Assembly (NCBI GenBank): GCA_902763865.1
Contig: CACWTR010000008.1
Location: forward strand, 79,481-143,480
Source of the DNA: an uncultured Bacteroidales bacterium
GTDB lineage: Bacteria > Bacteroidota > Bacteroidia > Bacteroidales > Bacteroidaceae
Length of the DNA: 64,000 nucleotides
Direction of reading: 5' to 3'
The notes beneath the pieces were generated by a model. That model saw only the letters and a program-made list of their open reading frames with translations, ran no database searches and had not been told where the DNA came from. Made by a program: the position numbers and the translations under genes. This document shows positions 8,046 to 14,749 of this stretch, in pieces (the first letter of the stretch is position 1; each line of letters begins with the position of its first letter).

Positions 8046-8479
8046 GAAGTATCTCTTTTATTTTGTCTATAACGTGGTCTGTTTGGAGGATTACCTCGTC
8101 ATTGGTGAAAGGAATGAGTGTGAAGCCGAGTGACTCCAGACGTTCTGTCCGTCCTTCATCGTATTGCTGCTGTTCGTATTCAGAATGATATGCGCCATCC
8201 ACTTCAATGATAAGTTGTGACTTCAGCGACACGAAATCTACGATATAGTCTGCAATTATGTATTGCCTGAAGAACTTTGTCCTCAATGTTTGACCTCTGA
8301 GCCGTTCCCGCAGAACCGCTTCTGCTCTCGTGGGATTCTTCCTGTTCTGCCGTGCCCAGTCCTTCAGGAGCGGGTACCTGTCACTTGCAGCCCATTTCAG
8401 CTCATCAATCATCTCGCCTGTTTCTTTTCCTTTTCTGCGGACACGTTCTCCCCCTTACGGGGGAGTTAGAGGGGGTCTT
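7977..8479. mobile_element. 503-bp element: DUF559 nuclease gene between 35-bp inverted repeats
   Basis: Left repeat 7977-8011 and right repeat 8445-8479 are reverse complements at 34 of 35 positions. Each contains the palindrome CTCCCCC-4nt-GGGGGAG plus an outer AAGACCCCCTCTAA arm. The only gene between them is the DUF559 nuclease (8023-8412), 11 nt from the left repeat and 32 nt from the right repeat. The right repeat ends exactly at base 8479, next to the purH stop codon at 8480-8482. I see no target-site duplication. Calling it mobile is inference from the inverted-repeat structure and the dispersed copies of the same palindrome elsewhere in the window. Confidence 0.6.
8023..8412 (-). CDS. 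DUF559 family endonuclease-fold protein
   Basis: 129 residues, full length for DUF559, which shares the PD-(D/E)XK fold with Vsr-type repair nucleases. The family pattern is visible: 'RKNPTRAEAVLRERLRGQ' near residue 27, 'TKFFRQYIIADYIVDFVSL' near 45-63 (catalytic Asp in 'ADYIVDF'), 'LIIEVDGAYHSE' (catalytic Glu/Asp, about 67-78), and 'DEGRTERLESLGFTLIPFTNDEV'. Predicted to cut or nick DNA; the physiological target is unknown. It is bracketed by 35-bp inverted repeats of a family scattered through the window, suggesting it helps move or maintain those repeats (inference). Confidence 0.85.
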   Translation of the reverse strand: MIDELKWAASDRYPLLKDWARQNRKNPTRAEAVLRERLRGQTLRTKFFRQYIIADYIVDFVSLKSQLIIEVDGAYHSEYEQQQYDEGRTERLESLGFTLIPFTNDEVILQTDHVIDKIKEILHEQEQYK

Positions 8480-9661
8480 TTAGTGGTGGAACAGTCTGAT
8501 GCCGGTGAAGGTCATGGCGATGCCGTACTTGTCGCAGGTCATGATGACGTGGTCGTCGCGGACGCTGCCGCCGGCCTGTGCGATGTATTCCACACCGCTC
8601 TTGTGGGCGCGTTCCACGTTGTCGCCGAAGGGGAAGAAGGCATCGCTGCCGAGGCTCACGCCCGTGTTCTTCGCTATCCACGCCTGTTTCTCCTCACGGC
8701 TGATGGGTTCGGGCTTCTCGGTGAAGAACTTCTGCCACTCGCCTTCTGAGAGCACGTCCATGTAGTCGTCGCTGATATAGACATCGATGGTGTTGTCGCG
8801 GTCGGCCCTGCGTATGCCCGGCACGAAAGGCAGCGACATCACCTTCGGGTTCTGGCGGAGCCACCACGTGTCGGCCTTGTTGCCAGCCAGACGGGTGCAG
8901 TGGATGCGGCTCTGCTGGCCTGCGCCGATGCCGATGGCCTGCCCGTCCTTGACGTAGCAGACGCTGTTGCTCTGCGTGTATTTCAGCGTGATAAGGGCGA
9001 TGATGAGGTCGCGCCTGGCATCGGCAGGGAAGTCCTTGCAGGCCGTGGGTATGTTCTCGAAGAGGGCGGGGTCGTCTAGCTTCACCTCGTTGCGACCCTG
9101 CTCGAAGGTCACGCCGAACACCTGCTTGCGCTCGATGGGTGCGGGAGTGTAGTCGGGGTCAATGCGGATGATGTTGTACGTTCCCTTGCGTTTCTCCCGG
9201 AGGATTTGCAGAGCATCCTCGGTGAAGTCGGGTGCGATGATGCCGTCGCTCACCTCGCGCTTGATGATGAGAGCCGTGGCCTCGTCGCATGTGTCGCTCA
9301 GGGCAATGAAGTCGCCATAGCTGCTCATGCGGTCGGCTCCCCTGGCACGTGCGTAGGCACAGGCAATGGGGCTGAGGGGCACCTTGATGTCATCTACGAA
9401 ATACACCTTAGCCAGCGTGTCGCTCAACGGCAGGCCGACAGCAGCTCCGGCGGGGGAGACGTGCTTGAAGCTGGCTGCTGCGGGCAGGCCGGTGGCAGCC
9501 TTGAGCTCTTTGACGAGCTGCCAGCTGTTCAGTGCGTCGAGGAAATTGATGTAGCCGGGTCGTCCGCCCAGCACCTCGATGGGCAGTTCGCCCTCTTCCA
9601 TGAAGATGCGGGAAGGCTTCTGGTTTGGGTTGCAGCCGTACTTGAGCTGAAGTTCTTTCAT
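8480..9661 (-). CDS. Stand-alone AICAR formyltransferase (purine synthesis)
   Basis: 393 residues covering only the AICAR transformylase part of the usual bifunctional PurH (about 510-530 residues); the N-terminal IMP cyclohydrolase domain is absent. The reaction is formyl transfer from 10-formyl-THF to AICAR, giving FAICAR. The catalytic motif 'KHVSPAG' is at residues 66-72; other landmarks are 'SDGIIAPDFTEDAL', 'KYTQSNSVCYVKDGQAIGIGAGQQSR' (abridged) and C-terminal 'SDAFFPFGDNV'. The cyclohydrolase step must be encoded elsewhere. It has its own -7 box at 9694-9701. The inverted-repeat element abuts its stop codon. Confidence 0.9.
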   Translation of the reverse strand: MKELQLKYGCNPNQKPSRIFMEEGELPIEVLGGRPGYINFLDALNSWQLVKELKAATGLPAAASFKHVSPAGAAVGLPLSDTLAKVYFVDDIKVPLSPIACAYARARGADRMSSYGDFIALSDTCDEATALIIKREVSDGIIAPDFTEDALQILREKRKGTYNIIRIDPDYTPAPIERKQVFGVTFEQGRNEVKLDDPALFENIPTACKDFPADARRDLIIALITLKYTQSNSVCYVKDGQAIGIGAGQQSRIHCTRLAGNKADTWWLRQNPKVMSLPFVPGIRRADRDNTIDVYISDDYMDVLSEGEWQKFFTEKPEPISREEKQAWIAKNTGVSLGSDAFFPFGDNVERAHKSGVEYIAQAGGSVRDDHVIMTCDKYGIAMTFTGIRLFHH

Positions 9662-9693
9662 ATCTTTATTCCGTTATTTACGTATTTCGTCTG

Positions 9694-9701
9694 CAAAGTT
9701 A
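9694..9701 (-). promoter_or_regulatory. -7 box (TAACTTTG) of the AICAR transformylase gene
   Basis: TAnnTTTG on the minus strand 32 nt before the ATG. Just upstream is an AT-rich stretch of ATTCATAATT repeats (9703-9738). Confidence 0.65.
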
Positions 9702-9767
9702 CGAATTATAATTCACAATTCATAATTCATAATTCAGAAAATTCCTCTTCTTTGCAAAAGCAGATAC

Positions 9768-11177
9768 TCAGAAACGGAAATAGAGGAAAGGCTGGATGTC
9801 GCTTGTGTGAAGTTCGATGACAAGCTGAATGACGAGGAAGAAGACAATCAGCTTCATGAGCCAGGGCCAATGGATGAACTTGGCTTCGGCATGCAGGTAG
9901 AGCCTCTCGCCCACGAACAAGGACAGGATGCTGCCCCCCAGCAGGAGGCACCACGTGGTGCGGGCAGCAAAGAACGGAGCCGCATAGCTCAGGTCCATCC
10001 GCGTGAAGATAGCCGAGAAGAGCTGCTGGGCTGCTTCGAGGTTGGGCGAGCGGAAGACGGCCCAGCAAAGGATGACGAAAGTGAGCGTCAGGAAGCGGGA
10101 GACGGAGATGGTCAGCCAGTTGTTGCGGATGTCGCGCAGGGCAGGAAGGAAAACTTTGTGAATGCACAGTCCGATGCCGTGTAGGGCTCCCCAAATGGCA
10201 AACATCAGTGTGCTCCCATGCCAGATTCCGGCTGCCAGCATCGTCAGTAAAAGGCTCAGGCAAGTACACAGAATGCCGTAGCGGTTGCCGCCGAGCGGAA
10301 TGTACACGTAGTCGCGGAACCACGTGGAGAGCGAGATGTGCCAGCGATGCCAGAACTCCGTCAGGTTACGGCTGCGGTAGGGGAAGGAGAAGTTCTCGCG
10401 CAGCCGGATGCCCATCATGGCTGCTATGCCGATGCTGATGTCGCTGTAGCCGCTGAAGTCCAAGTAGATTTGCATCGAAAAGCCGATAAGCCCCATCAGG
10501 CATTCGAAGCCCGAATAGGCATCGGGAGCAGAGAAGATCCAGTCGTTGTATTGAGCAATGTAGTCGGCAACGATGGCCTTCTTGACAATACCGAGGATGA
10601 CGAGCCAGAGCCCCATGTAGAGCAGTCGCTCGCTGACCGTGTTCTCGCGTCTGACTTGCGGGAAGAATGTCTTGGCACGGGTAATGGGACCAGCCAGCAG
10701 AAGCGGGAAGAAGGAAAGGTAGAGAAGATACTCGAGGAAGTTGACCTTCAGGCAAAAGTCGCGCCGATAGACATCTACGGAATAGCTGATGGCCTGGAAC
10801 GTATAGAAGGAAATGCCGATAGGGAGAGCAATGGCTGGCAGCGAAAAGTTCGATTGGAGCATCTGACCGAGCAGTTCCGAGAAGGGGGAGGCGTACTTGA
10901 AGAAAAGGAGCGGCAACAGGTCGAGCACGACGATGAGGAAGAGCAGGCACTTCCGTCCAGTGCCTTTCATGCCGGACATCCATTCCGTCAGTACCCACGA
11001 GATGAGAGCCGTGGCGGGCAGAAGCAACATGAGCCAACGATTGCTCAAATAGAAGAACCCGAGACTGGCAACGATGACGTAGAGCATGAGCAGTTCGCGC
11101 TTCGCCCGTCGCAGCAGTGCAAAGAGGAAGAGAAAGGCGATGAAGGCTGCCCAGAACTGTATCGTCGTGAATATCAT
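9768..11177 (-). CDS. MBOAT family O-acyltransferase (AlgI-like)
   Basis: 469 residues, multi-pass inner-membrane protein with about 10-12 hydrophobic segments. It carries the AlgI/DltB-type motifs: 'PIGISFYTFQAISYSVDVYR' (about 119-138), 'FFPLLLAGPITRAKTF', 'DFSGYSDISIG' (240-250), 'EFWHRWHISLSTWFRDYVYIPLGG' region (274-297; split here only for naming) and the catalytic His320 in 'IWHGSTLMFAIWG'. Family members transfer acyl, usually acetyl, groups onto exported polysaccharides. It is 36 nt downstream of an SGNH hydrolase, the usual AlgX/AlgJ-like partner, so the pair probably O-acetylates a surface or capsular glycan. Acceptor unknown. Confidence 0.9.
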   Translation of the reverse strand: MIFTTIQFWAAFIAFLFLFALLRRAKRELLMLYVIVASLGFFYLSNRWLMLLLPATALISWVLTEWMSGMKGTGRKCLLFLIVVLDLLPLLFFKYASPFSELLGQMLQSNFSLPAIALPIGISFYTFQAISYSVDVYRRDFCLKVNFLEYLLYLSFFPLLLAGPITRAKTFFPQVRRENTVSERLLYMGLWLVILGIVKKAIVADYIAQYNDWIFSAPDAYSGFECLMGLIGFSMQIYLDFSGYSDISIGIAAMMGIRLRENFSFPYRSRNLTEFWHRWHISLSTWFRDYVYIPLGGNRYGILCTCLSLLLTMLAAGIWHGSTLMFAIWGALHGIGLCIHKVFLPALRDIRNNWLTISVSRFLTLTFVILCWAVFRSPNLEAAQQLFSAIFTRMDLSYAAPFFAARTTWCLLLGGSILSLFVGERLYLHAEAKFIHWPWLMKLIVFFLVIQLVIELHTSDIQPFLYFRF

Positions 11178-11213
11178 GTCTTTTTACTTGCGTTTCAGGA
11201 ATGATGGATGATG

Positions 11214-12137
11214 TTATCTCCAATTGTTCAGCGGCTGGAGAGCATAGGTCTTGTAGGTGTGCTTCTTGCCGTCCGTGGGCTGGTCCATGCGGATGGGGTG
11301 GGCTGTCGAAGGCCCCGACATCCATTCTGCCACCAGGTCCATCCAGTGGCTGGCGGCGTTGAAGGTGGGGTGCATGCGGTCTCGCCCGCGTTGCAGGGTG
11401 AGGCCCCGGCTGTCGAAGTAGCGGCTCTCGCCTACGACTCGCTTCGTTAAATCATTGATGCCCGTGTCCTCCTTCCATGCGGGCACTCCGATCCAGACGA
11501 AGGGCGTGTCGCCAAGTTCCCGGAGTATCTGCCGGATGTACGTCTCGCGTCCTGCTGCATCTTTGATGAACTGCTCGTTGGCTCCGATGCTTATCATGAC
11601 GAAGGTCGGCTCCGCCTTGTCTAGGAAGTAGCGCAGCGTGTCGGTTTGAGCCCATATCTCAGTTGTCGAGCTGTACCAGACGACGTTGGTCATCTGATAC
11701 CCGTTGGCAAAGGCATAGCAGTTCATGCGCCGCAGCAAGCCTTCCACCATCGAGTCGCCAAAGAAGAGGATGCGATGAGCCGATGAGTCGGGAAGGACCT
11801 CATGGGGCACAGGAGCTTTTCTAGTCTTCCTAGACTCTATAGACTCTCTAGATTCTCTAGACTCTCTAGACTCTCTAGTCTCCCTAGATTCTCTAGTCTC
11901 TCTAGATATACTAGTCTCTCTAGAATTTCTAGACTCTCTAGTTTCTCTAGTCATGCTAGAAGAACTCGTATCCTTGTTCTCTGTTGCCTGTGGTGTGGTA
12001 GGCAGTTGCAGCTTGGTCAGCTTCCATCCCGGGGGCGGAATCTGTACAGGGCTATAGGCATAGTAAAGGATGAACGCCAAGGGCAGTGTCAGTATTCCTA
12101 TAAGTTTCAGATAACTCTTCATTCTCCCTCCGTTCAT
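11214..12137 (-). CDS. SGNH/GDSL hydrolase-type acyltransferase partner with 9-bp repeat linker
   Basis: 307 residues. An N-terminal membrane anchor or signal (about 7-29) is followed by a low-complexity Arg/Glu/Ser linker (about 62-107, 'RETRESRE' type) encoded by a 16-unit 9-bp DNA repeat. The SGNH domain begins near residue 121: block I 'ILFFGDSMVEG' with Ser129, block III 'ISIGANEQF', and a C-terminal 'DRMHPT' giving the Asp-x-x-His pair. The start overlaps the stop of the zinc-ribbon gene (ATGA), so translation is coupled; an ATG at 12122 is an alternative. Together with the downstream MBOAT protein it probably acetylates an exported glycan in the periplasm. Confidence 0.85.
   Translation of the reverse strand: MNGGRMKSYLKLIGILTLPLAFILYYAYSPVQIPPPGWKLTKLQLPTTPQATENKDTSSSSMTRETRESRNSRETSISRETRESRETRESRESRESRESIESRKTRKAPVPHEVLPDSSAHRILFFGDSMVEGLLRRMNCYAFANGYQMTNVVWYSSTTEIWAQTDTLRYFLDKAEPTFVMISIGANEQFIKDAAGRETYIRQILRELGDTPFVWIGVPAWKEDTGINDLTKRVVGESRYFDSRGLTLQRGRDRMHPTFNAASHWMDLVAEWMSGPSTAHPIRMDQPTDGKKHTYKTYALQPLNNWR
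11821..11964. repeat. 16-unit 9-bp tandem repeat (CTAGACTCT) inside the SGNH hydrolase gene
   Basis: Sixteen consecutive 9-bp units; 15 begin with CTAG. The unit length is three codons, so copy-number change would alter linker length without shifting frame. CTAG is usually a rare tetranucleotide in bacteria, which makes the array conspicuous. Confidence 0.9.
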
Positions 12138-13255
12138 TTGTAGATATTCATCTTTACAATCTTCTGCTCCTGACTAATCAGGGCCGTAATGCGGTAGAGG
12201 TTCGACGAGGGACGGCTGGTGTCGCTGCGGCTGATTGTCTCCTGCACGCCGACCTCTACGGCAAAGCCCGTGTTGCCGTCGGGAAGTGTTTCTTTTCGGA
12301 TCTCCATCTGTTGTCCAATGGCATAGTGGAGCCCGATGACGTCCTTCTCCATCTTGTCGCGACCATATTGGACTACTGTCTCGGCGTTGGCCTGCTTCTT
12401 GCCGCAGAACTCCTGCATGCTGTCGGGTATGGCTTCAAGGGCTGCCTCCATGTCCTGCTTGCCAATGGCCTTGGAGAAGAATGCCTCCAGGGTGCCGCGT
12501 ATCACGTCGCGTTCAGCAGGCGTGACCTTTGCCAGGAGCAGTGCATTCTTCATCTCGGCTGCCTCCGTGACGTGGCTGCCGGATGGATGCTTCGCAAGGT
12601 AGTCTGTCATGGCTTCTTCGCTGCTGTCGGCTTGTGCCTCGTTCCAATCGATGGAGTCGAGCATGTCTTCGCAGGCCCTCAGGCGAAGGGTGGCGGGATA
12701 TTTCTGCATGAAGCGCGACAGGCTTGTGCGGTTGATGTCTTTCTGGAGCTGCTCCCAGTCCTTGGCTTCTGTTTGAAGGGCAAGCATGCGTCCTTTGATT
12801 TCGTCGTAGTGCTTGCTTTCCGGGTAGTCAAGGAGGAATTGCTGGTAGAACTCAGGATTGGTGACGTCGGCAAGGCGCTCAAAATCGGCCTGCTCCTTTT
12901 GCTCGAGATATTGCTGGTAATAGAAGTAGCCGCCTGCCGAGAGAAGGGCAAGCAGAAGGAGCGTCCCGAAGAGACAGCCCCAGCGGATGCTTTTCTTTTT
13001 CTTCTTTCGGGGAGTGGCTTCGTGTGGCGTGTCCTGCTGTTCGGGAGAAGGGGCAGGGGAGGGGACAGACGAGGGAGCCGGAGTAGGTTGGAGAGGTTTG
13101 CCGCATTCGGGGCATTCTTCCTGCGACTCGAGGCAATAGCCTCCGCATTCCGGACATTTGCGAAGCTGGCTGGATATTTTAATGCCACAGTGCGGACAGG
13201 TGCCGGCCATGGTGGATACTTGTCCACGACATACGGGACATTTGATGATGCTCAT
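12134..13255 (-). CDS. Membrane protein with tandem zinc ribbons (unknown function)
   Basis: 373 residues. Four CxxC pairs at the N-terminus (CPVC 6-9, CPHC 20-23, CPEC 34-37, CPEC 48-51) can form two zinc ribbons. A Pro/Ser-rich linker and a basic patch 'PRKKKKKSIRWG' lead into one membrane helix (about 92-112). The C-terminal 260 residues are predicted extracytoplasmic, with repeated 'FLLDYPESKHYDEI' / 'FMQKYPATLRL' / 'YLAKHPSGSHV' segments that look like TPR-like units, then a DUF-type NTF2-like end ('FFSKAIGKQDMEAALEAIP'). First gene of the operon with the SGNH hydrolase and MBOAT protein. Role unknown; possibly envelope quality control or regulation. Confidence 0.7.
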   Translation of the reverse strand: MSIIKCPVCRGQVSTMAGTCPHCGIKISSQLRKCPECGGYCLESQEECPECGKPLQPTPAPSSVPSPAPSPEQQDTPHEATPRKKKKKSIRWGCLFGTLLLLALLSAGGYFYYQQYLEQKEQADFERLADVTNPEFYQQFLLDYPESKHYDEIKGRMLALQTEAKDWEQLQKDINRTSLSRFMQKYPATLRLRACEDMLDSIDWNEAQADSSEEAMTDYLAKHPSGSHVTEAAEMKNALLLAKVTPAERDVIRGTLEAFFSKAIGKQDMEAALEAIPDSMQEFCGKKQANAETVVQYGRDKMEKDVIGLHYAIGQQMEIRKETLPDGNTGFAVEVGVQETISRSDTSRPSSNLYRITALISQEQKIVKMNIYK

Positions 13256-13284
13256 GTGTGGTTAGGTTCTGCTGATTCGATATG

Positions 13285-13292
13285 CAAATTTA
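13285..13292 (-). promoter_or_regulatory. -7 box (TAAATTTG) of the zinc-ribbon/SGNH/MBOAT operon
   Basis: TAnnTTTG on the minus strand, 30 nt before the ATG at 13255. Confidence 0.55.
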
Positions 13293-13334
13293 ATCATTTT
13301 TCTTCAGACAGAAAAACATTTTGGGCGAAAAGGA

Positions 13335-13373
13335 ATGAAAAAGGGGATGTAGCGATGTGCTGCATCCCCTTTT
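13335..13373 (-). terminator. Rho-independent terminator of the rpsF-rpsR-rplI operon
   Basis: An 11-bp stem (AAAAGGGGATG / CATCCCCTTTT) followed on the minus strand by a run of five T, 29 nt after the rplI stop. Confidence 0.8.
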
Positions 13374-13401
13374 GGGCTTATTGGGTATCGTTATTGGATA
13401 C

Positions 13402-13947
13402 TTATTCTGCGCTCTGCTCGGGAAGTTCCTCTGCAACGGGAGCCTCCTCCTGAACGGCGGGAGCTTCCTCTTTGACAGCAGGTGCCTCTTCCTTGACAAC
13501 GGGAGCATTCTCGGCAACAACGGTGAAAGGTACCTGTGCTGCAACCTCCTTGTGGAGCTTCACAGTGGCAACATATTCGCCAACAGCCTTCACGTCCTTC
13601 ACGACGATAGTCTTGCGGTCGATGTTGAAACCGAGCTTCTGGAGTTCGTCGGCAATCTGCAGGCTGTTCACGCTGCCATAGATGACACCGGTGCTGCTCA
13701 CCTTTGCGCTGATGCAGAGGCTGACTGCACTCAGCTTTTCTGCGAGAGCCTCGGCCTCGGCCTTAATCTTGGCAAGCTTGACGGCCTTCTGCTTGAGTTC
13801 CTCGGCAAGGGCCTTCTTTGCACTTACGCTGGCGATGACACCCTTCCCCTGAGGAATCAGGTAGTTGCGGCCATAACCGGGCTTAACGTTCACGATATCG
13901 TTCTTGTAACCGAGTCCGATTACGTCTTCTTTCAGTATAATTTCCAT
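13402..13947 (-). CDS. rplI: 50S ribosomal protein L9 with Ala/Glu/Pro-rich C-terminal extension
   Basis: 181 residues. The N-domain 'MEIILKEDVIGLGYKNDIVNVKPGYGRNYLIP' (abridged to its landmarks: GLG, GYGRN-YLIP) and the long helix with 'ALAEELKQKA' match L9, which binds 23S rRNA at the L1 stalk base. The normal protein ends near residue 148. Here about 33 extra residues follow, made of four imperfect repeats of the type 'KEEAPAV', ending 'EELPEQSAE'. Such acidic tails occur in some Bacteroidetes L9 proteins; function unknown. Last gene of the rpsF-rpsR-rplI operon, followed by a terminator. Confidence 0.95.
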   Translation of the reverse strand: MEIILKEDVIGLGYKNDIVNVKPGYGRNYLIPQGKGVIASVSAKKALAEELKQKAVKLAKIKAEAEALAEKLSAVSLCISAKVSSTGVIYGSVNSLQIADELQKLGFNIDRKTIVVKDVKAVGEYVATVKLHKEVAAQVPFTVVAENAPVVKEEAPAVKEEAPAVQEEAPVAEELPEQSAE

Positions 13948-13966
13948 GTGTCTTCCTCCTTTTTGT

Positions 13967-14233
13967 TTACTTCATCAAATCAGTTACGAAAGGCAGCAGG
14001 GCCAGGTGACGGGCACGCTTCACGGCCTGAGCGACACGGCGCTGGTACTTGAGGGAAGTGCCGGTGATGCGGCGGGGCAGTATCTTGCCCTGCTCGTTGA
14101 GGAACTTCTTCAGGAATTCGGGGTCCTTGTAGTCGATATACTTGATGCCGCTCTTCTTGAAACGGCAGTACTTCTTTTTCTTGACGTCGATGGCGGGAGC
14201 GGTCAAGTAGCGGATTTCTGATTGCTGTGCCAT
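13967..14233 (-). CDS. rpsR: 30S ribosomal protein S18
   Basis: 88 residues, normal length: '[20 protein letters not shown]' near residue 18 and the conserved '[20 protein letters not shown]' at 52-71. A longer open frame extends upstream to 14395, but that part overlaps rpsF in another frame and has no similarity, so the ATG at 14233, one base after the rpsF stop, is the start. S18 binds S6 on the 30S platform. Confidence 0.97.
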   Translation of the reverse strand: MAQQSEIRYLTAPAIDVKKKKYCRFKKSGIKYIDYKDPEFLKKFLNEQGKILPRRITGTSLKYQRRVAQAVKRARHLALLPFVTDLMK

Positions 14234-14234
14234 A

Positions 14235-14582
14235 TTATGCCTCCTGCTCTTTAGGTTGTTTGTTACTTCTTCTCTTGGCAGCATACTCGGCTGCATACTT
14301 CTCCATCTTGACGGTGAGGTAGCGGAGCACTTTCTCGTCGCGACGGTAAGCAATCTCAAGGTTCTTGATGATCTCGGGAGCTGCGTTGAATTCAATCAGC
14401 TCATAGAATCCTGTTGTCTTTTTCTGGATGGGGTAGGCAAGTTTCTTCAGGCCCCAGTTCTCCTCGCTGATGATCTCTGCACCAGCGTTGGTGAGCACGC
14501 CTTTGAACTTTTCTACCGCTTCCTTCATCTGTTCATCAGACAAAACGGGAGTCAAAATGAAAACGGTTTCGTATTGGTTCAT
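14235..14582 (-). CDS. rpsF: 30S ribosomal protein S6
   Basis: 115 residues: '[18 protein letters not shown]' start, '[20 protein letters not shown]' and '[14 protein letters not shown]' are S6 landmarks. It partners S18, encoded next. Promoter box at 14634-14641. There is no ssb or priB gene between rpsF and rpsR, unlike many Proteobacteria. Confidence 0.97.
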   Translation of the reverse strand: MNQYETVFILTPVLSDEQMKEAVEKFKGVLTNAGAEIISEENWGLKKLAYPIQKKTTGFYELIEFNAAPEIIKNLEIAYRRDEKVLRYLTVKMEKYAAEYAAKRRSNKQPKEQEA

Positions 14583-14633
14583 AATACGTCAAATAAATTA
14601 ATAAATTATGTATAGTTTGTGCTAAAAGCGCGG

Positions 14634-14641
14634 CAAAGGTA
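14634..14641 (-). promoter_or_regulatory. -7 box (TACCTTTG) of the S6-S18-L9 operon
   Basis: TAnnTTTG on the minus strand, leaving a leader of about 45 nt. Confidence 0.7.
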
Positions 14642-14749
14642 CGGCTTTTTCTCGAAACGGCCAAGCTTTCCCCTGACTTTTTTGTTCTTTCTTGCCTGTT
14701 GTGCTTCAGAAAGTATCTTCCTGCCTGGCAAGGGGGGCTTTTGATGTGT

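Noticed and set aside
7977-8479. The DUF559 element as an ordinary insertion sequence
   Set aside because: DUF559 is not a transposase, and no target-site duplication was visible; therefore described as a putative element only.
13967-14395. Extended 142-residue version of S18
   Set aside because: The extra N-terminus overlaps rpsF in another frame and does not resemble S18.
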